In this document: positions 10,660-20,060 of the stretch, piece by piece
How the letters are laid out: the number at the start of each line of letters is the position of its first letter
Position numbering within the stretch: the first letter of the stretch is position 1
DNA from: CAVVYV01 sp963752585
Lineage (GTDB): Bacteria; Actinomycetota; Thermoleophilia; Solirubrobacterales; 70-9
NCBI GenBank assembly: GCA_963752585.1
Contig: CAVVYV010000008.1
Span: 434,001-498,000, forward strand
Direction: 5' to 3'
DNA length: 64,000 nucleotides
Notes under the pieces: generated by a model
Seen by the model: only the letters and a program-made list of their open reading frames with translations
Told to the model about the DNA's origin: nothing
The model's database searches: none
Translations under genes and position numbers: made by a program

Positions 10660-11181
10660 GTGAGCCGCCGGCGAGCGCTCATCCTGCTCGCGATCACCAC
10701 GATCGCGATCGGCGCCGTCCTCGTCGTCCTCGACGGAAGGATGCACGACAGCGGCGGCCCCGGGATCGTCGGCTTCGAGTTCGCGGGCTCGGAGGAGAGG
10801 GCGGCCGAGATCCTCGCCGATTGGGGCGATGAGGGCCAGGACGCCGCTCGCGCCTCGCTCTGGATCGACTTCGCCTACCTCCTCTCCTACGGCGCCTTCC
10901 TCACCGTGGCGGCGGTCGCCACCCGCGAGCTCGCGCTGCGGCGCGGCTGGCGGTGGATCGCGGCTGCGGGCGTCGCCGCGATCCCGATCGCCACGGCGGC
11001 CCCGTTTTTCGACGCGATCGAGGACATCGGCCTGCTCCTCACCCTGGACGGATACGGCGGCGCCCTCGCTCCGCAGCTGGCCGCGGTCTGCGCCGGGATC
11101 AAGTTCGCGTTTATCGCTATCGCGATCGCCTACCTGCTCTCCGGTCTCCTGCTGCGGCTCCTGGAACGCCGCGCCGTCTGA
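10660..11181 (+). CDS. small integral membrane protein, unknown function
   Basis: About 173 aa with four predicted membrane spans: ALILLAITTIAIGAVLVVL, AYLLSYGAFLTVAAVA, AAAGVAAIPIATAAPFF and IKFAFIAIAIAYLLSGLLL. GTG 10660 (MSRRRALIL) gives a positive-inside N-terminus; an in-frame ATG at 10624 inside the previous gene is the alternative. Third gene of the 9658-11181 group. The loop between spans 1 and 2 is acidic (EERAAEILADWGDEGQD). I do not recognise a family. Confidence 0.6.
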   Translation: MSRRRALILLAITTIAIGAVLVVLDGRMHDSGGPGIVGFEFAGSEERAAEILADWGDEGQDAARASLWIDFAYLLSYGAFLTVAAVATRELALRRGWRWIAAAGVAAIPIATAAPFFDAIEDIGLLLTLDGYGGALAPQLAAVCAGIKFAFIAIAIAYLLSGLLLRLLERRAV

Positions 11182-11197
11182 GCTACCCGAAAGCGGT

Positions 11198-11226
11198 TTG
11201 CCCGGTGAAACTCAACGGGCTAGGGT
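11198..11226 (+). promoter_or_regulatory. promoter of the first secreted paralogue
   Basis: TTGCCC (11198-11203), a 17-nt spacer, then TAGGGT (11221-11226), about 35 nt upstream of ATG 11262. The same layout is preserved before the second paralogue, which supports it as a functional element. Confidence 0.55.
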
Positions 11227-11261
11227 GGGTCAGCCACACAGGGGGATGCAGAGGAGGATCG

Positions 11262-12164
11262 ATGAGGGAGAAGCTCCGGGGTCCGGCGGGTCGATGGGGG
11301 TTGCGGTTGCCTTCGCTTGCGGGTGTCGCAGCAGCCGCCTTGGTCGCGTTGGCGCCGGCCTCGCCCGCCGCCGCGGCGGTGACGATCGGCCAGCTCGCCC
11401 CGGGGACCGGGGCGTCGACCTGCAGTGGCTCGGCTTTTGACCGCACTCAGCCGACCGTGACCTCCGGCAGTCCCTACGTCGTGCCGCAGATGCCTCCGGC
11501 GAGCGCCTTGGTCATCGCCTCATGGAGCCACAACGCCGGGCCCGGCGCGGGGCAGACGATGACGATGAAGGTCTTCCGCAAGGCCTCCGACCCGGCGACC
11601 TACACGGCCGTCGGCCACGATGGCCCGCGCCCGCTCGTCGAGAGCACCATCAACACATTCCCGGCGAGCGTCCCGGTGCAGCCCGGCGACGTCCTCGGCG
11701 TCAACAACCTCAGCCCGGCCCCCAACCGGTGCACCTTCGAGGTTCTGGGGGGCTCGTATCTCTTCAGGAACGGGAATCTTGCCGACGGCCAGCAGGGAGC
11801 CTTCGACACCTCCCCCGACGACCGCGTAAACGTCTCGGCCGTGGTCGCGCCCTCAAACGCATTCAGCCTTGGCGAGGTCCAGCGCAACAAGAAGAAGGGC
11901 ACCGCGACCCTTACTGTCAACAACCTGCCGAATCCAGGCGAGCTGACCGCATCGGGCAATGGCGTCAACGCCGCCGGGGCCGCCGTTATCAGCAAGGCGG
12001 TCACGGCCGGAACGGCGACGCTCCTGATCAAGGCGAAGGGAAAGAAGAAGCGGAAGCTGAACGACAACGGCAAGGTCAAGCTCTATCCCGCCGTTACTTA
12101 CACCCCGACCGGCGGGAATCCGAGTACGCAGTCACTGAAGGTGAAGCTGAAGAAGAAGCTCTAG
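11262..12164 (+). CDS. secreted protein with basic C-terminal beta module (copy 1)
   Basis: 300 aa. A signal peptide (MREKLRGPAGRWGLRLPS, then AAAALVALAPASPAAAA) precedes a roughly 170-aa beta-rich extracellular domain (YVVPQMPPASALVIASWSH...). A C-terminal module of about 90 aa follows (NKKKGTATLTVNNLPNPGEL...KGKKKRKLNDNGK). That lysine-rich module is common at the ends of exported proteins in Solirubrobacterales, from memory. ATG 11262 has GAGGAGG 7 nt upstream. Function is unknown; cell-surface or cell-wall association is plausible. It is paralogous to the next gene. Confidence 0.72.
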   Translation: MREKLRGPAGRWGLRLPSLAGVAAAALVALAPASPAAAAVTIGQLAPGTGASTCSGSAFDRTQPTVTSGSPYVVPQMPPASALVIASWSHNAGPGAGQTMTMKVFRKASDPATYTAVGHDGPRPLVESTINTFPASVPVQPGDVLGVNNLSPAPNRCTFEVLGGSYLFRNGNLADGQQGAFDTSPDDRVNVSAVVAPSNAFSLGEVQRNKKKGTATLTVNNLPNPGELTASGNGVNAAGAAVISKAVTAGTATLLIKAKGKKKRKLNDNGKVKLYPAVTYTPTGGNPSTQSLKVKLKKKL

Positions 12165-12222
12165 CCGGTTAGCGGTGATCCCGGTCGCCCGGCTCGCTCG
12201 TATGAGCTACCGAAAGTCAGCT

Positions 12223-12251
12223 TTGCCAGGTGGGACTCTTCGGGATAGGCT
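12223..12251 (+). promoter_or_regulatory. promoter of the second secreted paralogue
   Basis: TTGCCA (12223-12228), a 17-nt spacer, then TAGGCT (12246-12251). It matches the upstream copy in hexamers and spacing. Confidence 0.55.
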
Positions 12252-12288
12252 GGGCCAGCCACAACAACAGGGGTACGGAGGAGGATGT

Positions 12289-13155
12289 GTGACGGAGAAG
12301 CTCCTCGATTCAGCCAGCGGCTTGCGGTTGCGTTTCCTCACCGTTATCGTCGCCGCAGCCCTGTTGGTGCCCGCCTCCTCGGCCGGAGCGGTGGTGACGA
12401 TCGGTCAGGTCGGAGACTCAGCCGCTAACTGCACGGTCCAAGATTTCGCGCAGAAAAGCGTTGCCTCGGGCACTTCCTACGTGGTGCCCCTCCCTGGCAC
12501 GATCACCTCGTGGACGATGCAGCCGTCGGCCGCTCCCGGCCAGCAGTTCACGATGAAGATCTACCGAAAGATCGCTGAGCCGGAGACCTACCAGGTCGTC
12601 GGCCACGCCGGCCCGCAAACGCTGACTCCCAGCGGAGTGGGATACACCTTCCCCGCGAACATCCCGGTGAAGCCAGGCGACCTGCTTGGCTTCCACAACT
12701 TCACGCCTGACAGCGACTGTGCATTCTCCCCATCTCCCGACGACCGGATACTGCTCTCCGCGACCGATCTGGCGGATGGCGCGTCCGGGCCCTTCGGCGC
12801 GGATAGCGGGTACAGATTGAACATCCAAGCGACCTTGGCCCCCGACAACGTGTTCAGCCTCGGGGGCATCCAGCGCAACAAGAAGAAGGGCACGGCGACC
12901 CTGACCGTCAACAACCTGCCGAACCCCGGCGAGCTGACCGCATCCGGCAAGGGCGTCAACGCCGCCGGGGCTGCCGTGGTCAGCAAAGCGGTCACGCCAG
13001 GAACGGCGTCGCTGCTGATCAAGGCGAAGGGCAAGAAGAAGCGCAAGCTCAACGACACCGGCAAGGCCAAGCTCAACGCCGCGATCACCTTCACTCCAAC
13101 CGGCGGCGATCCCCGCACTCAGTCACTGAAGGTGAAGCTGAAGAAGAACCTCTAG
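12289..13155 (+). CDS. secreted protein with basic C-terminal beta module (copy 2)
   Basis: 288 aa from GTG 12289 (MTEKLLDSASG...), with GGAGGAT just upstream. Signal peptide core LTVIVAAALLVPASSAGAV. The central domain shares with copy 1 the pattern YVVPLPGTITSW, MKIYRKIAEPETY and VKPGDLLGFHN. The C-terminal module KKKGTATLTVNNLPNPGEL...KGKKKRKLND is nearly identical between the copies. The Cys spacing (NCTV...DCAF) is conserved and may form a disulfide. Function is unknown. Confidence 0.72.
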   Translation: MTEKLLDSASGLRLRFLTVIVAAALLVPASSAGAVVTIGQVGDSAANCTVQDFAQKSVASGTSYVVPLPGTITSWTMQPSAAPGQQFTMKIYRKIAEPETYQVVGHAGPQTLTPSGVGYTFPANIPVKPGDLLGFHNFTPDSDCAFSPSPDDRILLSATDLADGASGPFGADSGYRLNIQATLAPDNVFSLGGIQRNKKKGTATLTVNNLPNPGELTASGKGVNAAGAAVVSKAVTPGTASLLIKAKGKKKRKLNDTGKAKLNAAITFTPTGGDPRTQSLKVKLKKNL

Positions 13156-13202
13156 GGCGGTCGGCTCTTTGGAACGCGACCGAAGCGGAGGCTGAGCGGG
13201 CG

Positions 13203-13967
13203 TCAGGTGCGAGTGATGCGGCGGCGGGGAGCGGTGGCTTTGCCGTTCCCGTTCGAGCGGGCCACCGCCCGGTCTCCGGAATCGTGGCCCTCCTCCTCAG
13301 ACGCCGCACAAGCGCGGAGCACGGCGTGGATCAAGTCATCTCGGACCTTGCCATTGCCGTTCGTGTGCCCGTTGCCGTTGGCGTGACCGTTCAAGCTGGG
13401 AAGCAAACTCGGCTCCGGCTGAGGTGTAACTCGGCGGGACGGCGGAGCCGGTTCCTCCCCATCCACGGCGAGCAGGCGGTCGAGCAGGCGAAAGCTCGCC
13501 TCGGATCCATGGCGCGAGAAGCAGGCGACGGCCGCGTACTCGCCGGCACCTCGCTTCAGCCGCAGCGCCGAGCGGATGCCCATCCGCCAGCCGATTCGGA
13601 TCCGAGCCCGCAGCCTTCCGAGAGCGCGGCTGATCGGGCCGCCATCGAGGGCGGCTAGGTCCGACCAGACGAGGCAAATGTCACGCCGCCTGCGCGTGAT
13701 CGCCCGCCCGCCGCGGGTGCCGACGATTCGCGCCGCGTAGGGGCGCAGCCGCTGGCGATCGACGTAGCTCGCCCGGTCGTTCCAGCTGCGCAGGAAGGCG
13801 CCGATCACCGCGCAGACGCAATCCGGCTCGTCCGAGAACTTCTCCTTCGCCAGGATCGAGGCCAGCTCGACGATGCAGACGCCCTCGTCCGGTGAGGAGT
13901 GCGAGCCCGGCTCGAGCCGCAGCGACTCGATCCGAAGCGGCGGACCGGCGGTGGCCGTTCCGGTCAC
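13203..13967 (-). CDS. conserved hypothetical actinobacterial protein
   Basis: 254 aa, intact. The N-terminal half has the pattern EPGSHSSPDEGVCIVELASI, then KFSDEPDCVC and FLRSWNDRASYVDRQRLR, which I recall as a widespread actinobacterial family of unknown function. The C-terminal half has a low-complexity Asn/Gly tract (NGHANGNGHTNGNGK) and an arginine-rich end. GTG 13967 lies 1 nt from the stop of the small membrane protein upstream (TGAGGTG), so the pair is probably co-translated. Confidence 0.62.
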   Translation of the reverse strand: MTGTATAGPPLRIESLRLEPGSHSSPDEGVCIVELASILAKEKFSDEPDCVCAVIGAFLRSWNDRASYVDRQRLRPYAARIVGTRGGRAITRRRRDICLVWSDLAALDGGPISRALGRLRARIRIGWRMGIRSALRLKRGAGEYAAVACFSRHGSEASFRLLDRLLAVDGEEPAPPSRRVTPQPEPSLLPSLNGHANGNGHTNGNGKVRDDLIHAVLRACAASEEEGHDSGDRAVARSNGNGKATAPRRRITRT

Positions 13968-13968
13968 C

Positions 13969-14220
13969 TCAGAACCCCCGCCGCTCGCGGGTCCGGTTGC
14001 GCGACCGCCTCAGCTGCGGGTTGCCCCCGCGGTCGGCGAGCTGGCCGGCGACGCGCACGTTCCGCGCCGTGGTGATCCCGGCGAGCGCGGCGACCACCGC
14101 GGTCACCCCGGCAACCTGCTCAGGCGGGACCCTCGCCAGGAACACGAAGAAGGCATAGAGAACAACCGTTCCCGTCGCGGTAATCCAGAAGGCGAGGCTG
14201 AGCCGCCCAACCAACCCCAT
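13969..14220 (-). CDS. small membrane protein (83 aa)
   Basis: From ATG 14220: MGLVGRLSLAFWITATGTVV. Two membrane spans (LAFWITATGTVVLYAFFVFL and VAGVTAVVAALAGITTA) are followed by a basic cytoplasmic-type tail rich in Arg (NPQLRRSRNRTRERRGF). No known family recognised. It is the first gene of a two-gene unit with the 254-aa unknown protein. Confidence 0.55.
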   Translation of the reverse strand: MGLVGRLSLAFWITATGTVVLYAFFVFLARVPPEQVAGVTAVVAALAGITTARNVRVAGQLADRGGNPQLRRSRNRTRERRGF

Positions 14221-14280
14221 AACACCAGCCAGCCTACCGAATATTGGGTGGTGCCGGAGCACCTCCGCGCAAGCGGGATA

Positions 14281-14354
14281 TCGGGGCGCCCGGATTTGAA
14301 CCGGGGACCTCACCGACCCGAACGGTGCGCGCTACCAGGCTGCGCCACGCCCCG
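14281..14354 (-). tRNA. tRNA-Pro (CGG anticodon)
   Basis: Minus-strand cloverleaf of 74 nt. The acceptor stem is CGGGGCG paired with CGCCCCG, with discriminator A. The anticodon stem CACCG/CGGTG encloses loop TTCGGGT, giving anticodon CGG. The T-arm is CCCGG TTCAAAT CCGGG. CCA is not encoded (TAT follows). Confidence 0.95.
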
Positions 14355-14476
14355 AGGGCAGGAAGGATAGAGGCGGCCCGGGGCCAACATCAATCGGGTT
14401 GCTCCTCGGCTTCGCCTGCGGGGCGCCCTCGCATGGAGGCCTGGCGCTCGGGCGCGGTCCCAGATAGCGTTGAGCG

Positions 14477-14947
14477 ATGGCCGACTACCTCCGGGTGATC
14501 GAGGAGCTCTACGGCGCGCTGAACCGCCACGACGGCGAGGCGATGGCGCGGATGTACGCGCCCGACGGGCGCTTCCGGGATCCGGCCTTCGGCGAGCTCA
14601 GTGGAGCCGAGGCGGGCGACATGTGGAGGATGCTGACCTCCCGTGCCGACGACCTCCGGGTCGAGCTCCCCGAGCACTCGGTCGACGGCGACACCGGCAG
14701 CGCCCGCTGGATCGCCCGCTACACGTTCAGCCGCACCGGCCGCCCGGTGGTCAACGAGGTCCGGGCCCGGTTCCGCTTTCGCGAGGACGGGCTGATCGCC
14801 GAGCACGAAGACTCGTTCTCGCTGCGCCGCTGGGTGGGGCAGGCGCTCGGTGGCCCGGCCGGCCTCGTCCTCTGGCTTCCGCCCCTGAACCTGCTGCTGC
14901 GGCGCCGCGCGCGCGGCGACCTGGCCGACTTCCGCGGCGAGGGCTGA
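14477..14947 (+). CDS. SnoaL-like/NTF2-fold protein
   Basis: 156 aa. The first 115 residues fit the SnoaL/NTF2 cone fold: IEELYGALNRHDGEAMARMY, APDGRFRDPAFGE, and terminal strands ARFRFREDGLIAEHEDSFSL. This fold serves both as small-molecule isomerase/cyclase and as a non-enzymatic domain; the substrate is unknown. The tail is hydrophobic then basic (LVLWLPPLNLLLRRRAR), which is unusual and may touch the membrane. ATG 14477 is the first good start. The next gene, a patatin, begins within 70 nt on the same strand. Confidence 0.72.
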   Translation: MADYLRVIEELYGALNRHDGEAMARMYAPDGRFRDPAFGELSGAEAGDMWRMLTSRADDLRVELPEHSVDGDTGSARWIARYTFSRTGRPVVNEVRARFRFREDGLIAEHEDSFSLRRWVGQALGGPAGLVLWLPPLNLLLRRRARGDLADFRGEG

Positions 14948-15010
14948 GGAGGGGTTGCCACGGCGGAACGGGGGGAGCAGCCGGTCCAGGCCCACCCGGA
15001 TCGCTTCAGG

Positions 15011-16061
15011 GTGCTCTCGATCGACGGCGGCGGCATCCGGGGGCTGATCGCGGCACGGGTGATCGCCCGGCTCGAGGAGCTGATCAGCGAGGAGGCCGGA
15101 GCGGAGCGGCGGATCGCCGATTGCTTCCACATGGCCACCGGGACCTCGACCGGAGGGCTGCTCGCGATCGGGGTGACGGCGCCCGACCCCGAGCGCCCCG
15201 GGCGGCCGCGGCTGAGCGGCGCCGACCTGGTCGACCTCTACCAGGACGAGGGCCCGACGATCTTCGGCGGCACCCTCCATAAGGTCCTCTCGCTTGGGGG
15301 ATGGATCCGGCCCAAGCATTCGCCCGGCGCGCCTCGAGGACGCGCTCCGGAGGCGCTTCGGCGAGAGCCGCCTTCGCGATGCCCTCCGGGAGCTGATCGT
15401 CACCGCCTACGACATGCACGAGCCGGGGCCGCACTTCTTCAAGCGCTGGCGGGCGCGAGAGGCGGCCGACCGGGACGCTCCGCTGGTGGACGTCGGGCTC
15501 GCCACCTCGGCGGCGCCCACCTACTTCCCTTCCCACGGCCTCGACAGCCGGGCGCTGATCGACGGCGGCGTCTTCGCCTCCAACCCGTCGGTCGCCGGGG
15601 TCGTCGAGGCGATGAAGCGACGCGGGGACGCGCCGCGCGATCTCGGCGCGCGCGAGCTCCTGGTCGTCTCCCTGGGCACCGGCCAGCACGAGGTCGGCCA
15701 GGAGCAGTCGAAGGTGAGGCGCTGGGGGCGGCTCGGCTGGGTCTGGCCGCGGCCCGATCCCGCCCTGGTAGCCGCCTTCCTCGACGGACAGTCCGACGCC
15801 GCCGATCACTGGGCGGATGTGCTGCTGAACCACGAGCCGGGCCGCGCCGTCCCCGAGCCGCGCGAGCAGGGGAAGGGCCCGCGCTACTACCGATTCCAGG
15901 TCACCCTCCCGCGCGGGACCTCGCTCGACGACGCCAGCGAGCGCTCGCTGACGGAGCTCTCCGAGGCGGCCGACAGGCTCCTGGCCAAGGGCGACGCCGA
16001 GCTCAGAGAGCTGGCACGGCGGCTCGGCCGCCTGCCCACATTGGCGCCTGACCCCGCCTAG
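15011..16061 (+). CDS. CapV-like patatin phospholipase (one frameshift)
   Basis: Predicted Ser-Asp dyad lipase of the bacterial CapV/CBASS-effector-like patatin group. VLSIDGGGIRGLIAARV is the oxyanion loop, GTSTGGLLAIG the nucleophile elbow, and LIDGGVFASNPS the catalytic Asp. GTG 15011 begins the conserved VLSIDGGG. In-frame sequence from about 14957 (...PDRFRVLSIDG) suggests the true protein starts slightly upstream, where no start codon is now readable. The frame changes near 15325 (one inserted base). About 350 aa. No cyclic-nucleotide synthase lies nearby. Its TAG overlaps the convergent stop of the next gene. Confidence 0.8.
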
Positions 16062-16754
16062 GCACCCTCGTGGGAGGCGCGGGGGACGACGTAGCGGACC
16101 CCGAGCAGCGCAAGCAGCAATCCTGCCGCCCCGATCCAGACGATCGGGTCCTCGATCGAGAAGCCCTCGAGCCGGCTGCCGAGGTAGGTGAAGTAGGCGG
16201 TGATCGGGAGGTAGCCGACCGTGGTCGTCCAGGTGAAGCGCCAGAGCGGCACCCGGGCGGCGCCACAGGCGTAGCCGAGGAGGCTGAAGGGAACGATCGG
16301 GACCAGGCGGGCGGCGAGGAGGAAGGTGACGCCGCCGCGATCGATCATCCGCTCGATCCGCTCGAACCGCTCCTCGCCGAGGATGCGCGTAGAGCAGGGG
16401 ACGGGCCGCGTGGCGCCCGACCGCGTAGGCGAGCAGGCCGGAGAAGACCCAGCAGGCCATCACCAGCGGCAACCCCGCCCCGAAGCCGTAGACGAAGCCG
16501 ACGGCGGCGTCGAGGATCTCCGCCGGGTAGAAGACGACAACGTGGATCATCGCGAGCCAGACCACCAGCAGCACCCCGACCGCGTCGAGGTCGCGAAGGT
16601 CCGATCGGACCGAGCTGGTGTCGCCGCTGACCGCGTCGAGGATGGCCTCCCTCAGGGGCGGGATCGCGACCGCCGAGGCGAGCCCGACCACGATCCCCCC
16701 GAGGGTGATCGCCACCCCGGTCCAGGTCCCTCCGCCAGGCGGCCCGCTGCTCAC
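16058..16754 (-). CDS. TVP38/TMEM64 (DedA-superfamily) membrane protein (one frameshift)
   Basis: About 230 aa with five to six hydrophobic segments. The family core is recognisable: VVVFYPAEILDAAVGFVYG (re-entrant region), ARLVPIVPFSLLGYACGAAR, then FTWTTTVGYLPITAYFTYLG. The DedA/SNARE-associated superfamily includes lipid scramblases or transporters, but the exact role here is unknown. GTG 16754 is the start. The frame changes near 16388 between HPRRG and MIDRGGVTFL. It converges on the patatin gene with overlapping stop codons. Confidence 0.78.
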
Positions 16755-16827
16755 CCTCGCTAGATTAAGACCGAGGCCGTTCGGGCACGACGGCCGCCGT
16801 CCATTTCGAGAACCCGAAGGAGGGCAG

Positions 16828-17430
<603 letters not shown>

Positions 17431-17432
17431 GG

Positions 17433-18086
17433 ATGCGGTCGCGCCGGTGGGCGTTGGCGGGCGCAGTGGCAACCACCGCGCTCGGCCTGGGCGCCGCGCT
17501 GGCCTGGGCCGCGCCGGCGACCATCGTCGGCGCGGGGAACGACACCTTCGACGCGGCCGCGTATCCGCACGACGGTGGCACGGTTGCCCAGCTCACGGTC
17601 ACCGGCAGCAATCACAACGCCACCGCCAACGCCAACGGCCCCGACGGCAAGGCGCTGTTTCGCAGCAACACGATCACCGGCGGGACTACCCCGGTGAACG
17701 GGACCCAGTACCTGAGCGCGGGCTCCTACCCGTTCATCTGCACGATCCACCCGAGCATGCAGGCGACCCTGAACGTCACCGGGACTGGCCTGCCGAGGCC
17801 GACGGTGGACCTCGTCGTGACCAGCCGGAAGCTGAGCAAGGTGGTGAGGAAGGGCAAGCTGGCGGTGAAGGCGACGACCACCGGCTCCCCCGAGGTGGCG
17901 CTGTCCGCGGCGCTCGGCAAGCGGCCGATCGCCGGCGGCAACCTCCCGGCGGGCGCCACCACCGCCGTCCTGAAGCTGAACAAGGCGGGCCGTCAGGCGC
18001 TTGCGGACAAGGAGAAGGCGACGATCAAGGTGACCGGGACGATCGACTTCGGCGCCGCCGACACCGCAAAGGCGAAGCTGAAGTAA
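17433..18086 (+). CDS. secreted cupredoxin (plastocyanin-like) with C-terminal beta module
   Basis: 217 aa. A signal peptide (MRSRRWALAGAVATTALGLG...AWA) precedes a plastocyanin-like domain. Its type-1 copper loop is YPFICTIHPSMQATL, with ligands C, H and M; the upstream His ligand is probably in GSNHNAT. Residues about 125-217 form a Lys-rich extracellular module (SRKLSKVVRKGKLAV...LPAGATTAVLKLN). It starts 2 nt after sodA, so the two are likely co-transcribed and may serve redox or oxidative-stress functions outside the cell. Confidence 0.78.
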   Translation: MRSRRWALAGAVATTALGLGAALAWAAPATIVGAGNDTFDAAAYPHDGGTVAQLTVTGSNHNATANANGPDGKALFRSNTITGGTTPVNGTQYLSAGSYPFICTIHPSMQATLNVTGTGLPRPTVDLVVTSRKLSKVVRKGKLAVKATTTGSPEVALSAALGKRPIAGGNLPAGATTAVLKLNKAGRQALADKEKATIKVTGTIDFGAADTAKAKLK

Positions 18087-18102
18087 CGATCCGCCGACGG
18101 AG

Positions 18103-19764
18103 CTAGGAGGCGCCTGCGAGCGAGGTTGGGTCCTCGGCGGCGCGGGCCGCCTCTGGCAGCTCCCGCGGCGGCGCCTTCGACTGGACCCTCGCCATCGCGT
18201 GCTCGGCGAGAGCGGTGATCGTCAGGCTCGGATTCACGCCGGGGTTCGCCGGCACCGCCGCCCCGTCGCAGACCAAGAGGTTCTCGTAGCCGTAGACGCG
18301 GTTGGCTGCGTCGACGACGCCCTGGCCTGCGTCGGCGCCGATCACCGCACCGCCCAGGATGTGGGCGGTGGTGGGGATGTTGAGCGACGACTCGGTGATC
18401 CCCGACTGCGCCACCCCGCCGGTGCGGCGGGCGAACCACTCGGCGGCTTGCGCCGCGGCTGGCAGATAGGTGGGGTTCGGCCGCTCCGGGTCCTGCTCGG
18501 TCTGCAAGCGGACGCCGCGGCCGAGCCGCCGGCGCTTGGCGACCAGGCGCATCGCCGCGTCGGTCGTCTGCATCACCAGCAGGATCACGGTGCGCCGCGA
18601 CCAGCCGAACGGCCAGAGGAGCCGCAGGGAGCGAAGCGGGTGGCGGAGCAGCGCCCCGATCCACTTCAGCGGCCGGGTGACCCGGGTGCCCGGGCCGGTC
18701 GCGGCCGTGAACAGGCGGCTCATCAGATCGCCGCCGTGCCCGTAGGTGACCACCTCGACGTGGGTGTCGGGATCGGGGTAGATGCTCGAGGTGATCGCGA
18801 TCGAGCGGGCGAAGTCGCGGCTGTCATCCGGGGCGGTGACCGCCTGGATCGACTCCGAGTTGGTCCGGACCACGTGCCCGAGGCGGCCGGAGAGTCGCGG
18901 CAGCGAGCCCCGATGCCGGCAGTCGGCGAGAAGCTTGTTGGTGCCGAGGGCTCCCGCCGCCAGCACTACGCCCCTCGCGGTGAGCGTCCGGGGGTCGCGG
19001 CGGCGGAGCAAGGCGCCCGACCGGCGGCTGATCACCGCGTAGCCCTCTCGTCCGTCCTCGGCCCCGAGCGCCTGGACGTCGCTCACCATCCGCTCGGGCA
19101 TCACCTCGACCCCGAGCCTCTCCGCGAACCAGAGGTAGTTCTTGACCAGGGTGTTCTTGGCGCCGTAACGGCAGCCGATCATGCAGCCCCCGCAGTGGAC
19201 GCAGCCGCTCCGCCGCGGGCCCTCGCCGTCGAAGTAGGGGTCGTCCACCTCCGTCCCGGGCTCGCCGAAGTAGGTCCCCACCCGGGTCGGCTTGAAGGTC
19301 TCGCCGACGCCGATCTCGTCGCCGTACTCCCGGAGGAGCTCGTCGGCCGGGCCCTGGTCGGCGTAGGTGGTGACCCCGAGCATCCGCTCGGCGACCTCGT
19401 AGTGCGGCCCGAGCTCCCGCTCCCAGTCGGCGAGGTCGTCCCACTGGGGGTCGGAGAAGAACGCCGGGCGGGCCCGATAGAGCGTGTTCGCGTAGCCGAG
19501 GCTGCCGCCGCCGACCCCGGAGCCGGAGACGATGAAGGCGTCCTTGAACGCGGTCATCCGGAAGATCCCGCGGAGCCCGAGCCGGGGCATCCAGAAGTAG
19601 CGGCGCAGGTTCCACGCCGACTTCGCGAAGTCCTGGTCGCGGTAGCGGCGCCCGCACTCCAGCACGCCGACCCGGTAGCCCTTCTCGGCCAGGCGGAGGG
19701 CGCTCACCGAGCCGCCGAAACCGGAGCCGATCACGAGCCAGTCGAAGTCGTACTCGCGCCCCAC
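18103..19764 (-). CDS. GMC-type FAD oxidoreductase, cholesterol-oxidase-like
   Basis: 553 aa, intact. The N-terminal Rossmann motif for FAD is WLVIGSGFGGSVSALRLAEKGY. FIVSGSGVGGGSLGYANTLY is the second GMC block. A Cys-rich GCVHCGGCMIGCRYGAKNT (CxxCxxxxxC pattern) is typical of the mycobacterial ChoD-like subgroup. C-terminal substrate/FAD residues are in HILGGAVIGADAGQGVVD and NPGVNPSLTITALAEHAM. It likely oxidises a sterol or other bulky alcohol. It is divergent from the mce cluster, with about 300 nt between starts. Confidence 0.85.
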   Translation of the reverse strand: MGREYDFDWLVIGSGFGGSVSALRLAEKGYRVGVLECGRRYRDQDFAKSAWNLRRYFWMPRLGLRGIFRMTAFKDAFIVSGSGVGGGSLGYANTLYRARPAFFSDPQWDDLADWERELGPHYEVAERMLGVTTYADQGPADELLREYGDEIGVGETFKPTRVGTYFGEPGTEVDDPYFDGEGPRRSGCVHCGGCMIGCRYGAKNTLVKNYLWFAERLGVEVMPERMVSDVQALGAEDGREGYAVISRRSGALLRRRDPRTLTARGVVLAAGALGTNKLLADCRHRGSLPRLSGRLGHVVRTNSESIQAVTAPDDSRDFARSIAITSSIYPDPDTHVEVVTYGHGGDLMSRLFTAATGPGTRVTRPLKWIGALLRHPLRSLRLLWPFGWSRRTVILLVMQTTDAAMRLVAKRRRLGRGVRLQTEQDPERPNPTYLPAAAQAAEWFARRTGGVAQSGITESSLNIPTTAHILGGAVIGADAGQGVVDAANRVYGYENLLVCDGAAVPANPGVNPSLTITALAEHAMARVQSKAPPRELPEAARAAEDPTSLAGAS

Positions 19765-19950
19765 GCGCTCAGCCTAGACGGCGGGCCTCCTGTCCAGGCG
19801 CGATTCGCGCCTGGGGAAGCTGCGCCCACGCTCGTCGTTTTCGGGTAGGTTCAACGCATCGCCCGGGCGCTTAATGTCATCTCAACGGGGGGCGCAGCGA
19901 GAACCGCTTCGGAATGGGGAATTCGGCCCCTTCCAGGCGACGGTTCCCCT

Positions 19951-19980
19951 TTGACACCCCGCGAGCAGCGATGCGAGAAT
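19951..19980 (+). promoter_or_regulatory. candidate promoter of the mce operon
   Basis: TTGACA (19951-19956), an 18-nt spacer, then GAGAAT (19975-19980), about 80 nt upstream of the first MCE gene. The -35 is perfect but the -10 is weak. The rest of the 296-nt interval 19765-20060 shows no further gene or clear structure to me. Confidence 0.4.
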
Positions 19981-20060
19981 CCGAGAGCTGTTCATGCCTG
20001 GGCCGGGTACACCGGGCATGTCGAACCCACAGCCATGGGGTAGGACGAGGAGCGAGAGGT

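Larger units (their letters stand above)
11180..13155 (+). repeat. tandem duplication of a promoter-plus-secreted-gene cassette
   Basis: Two direct copies, 11180-12164 and 12204-13155. Both begin GAGCTACC(C)GAAAG, carry the same promoter layout and GGAGGAT ribosome site, and encode paralogous secreted proteins. The last roughly 100 codons are clearly alike at nucleotide level, while the central part of the proteins has diverged. Confidence 0.8.

Noticed and set aside
14957..16061. CBASS antiphage operon around the CapV-like patatin
   Set aside because: No cGAS/DncV-like nucleotidyltransferase, HORMA/TRIP13 or E1/E2/JAB gene lies nearby; flanking genes are ordinary.
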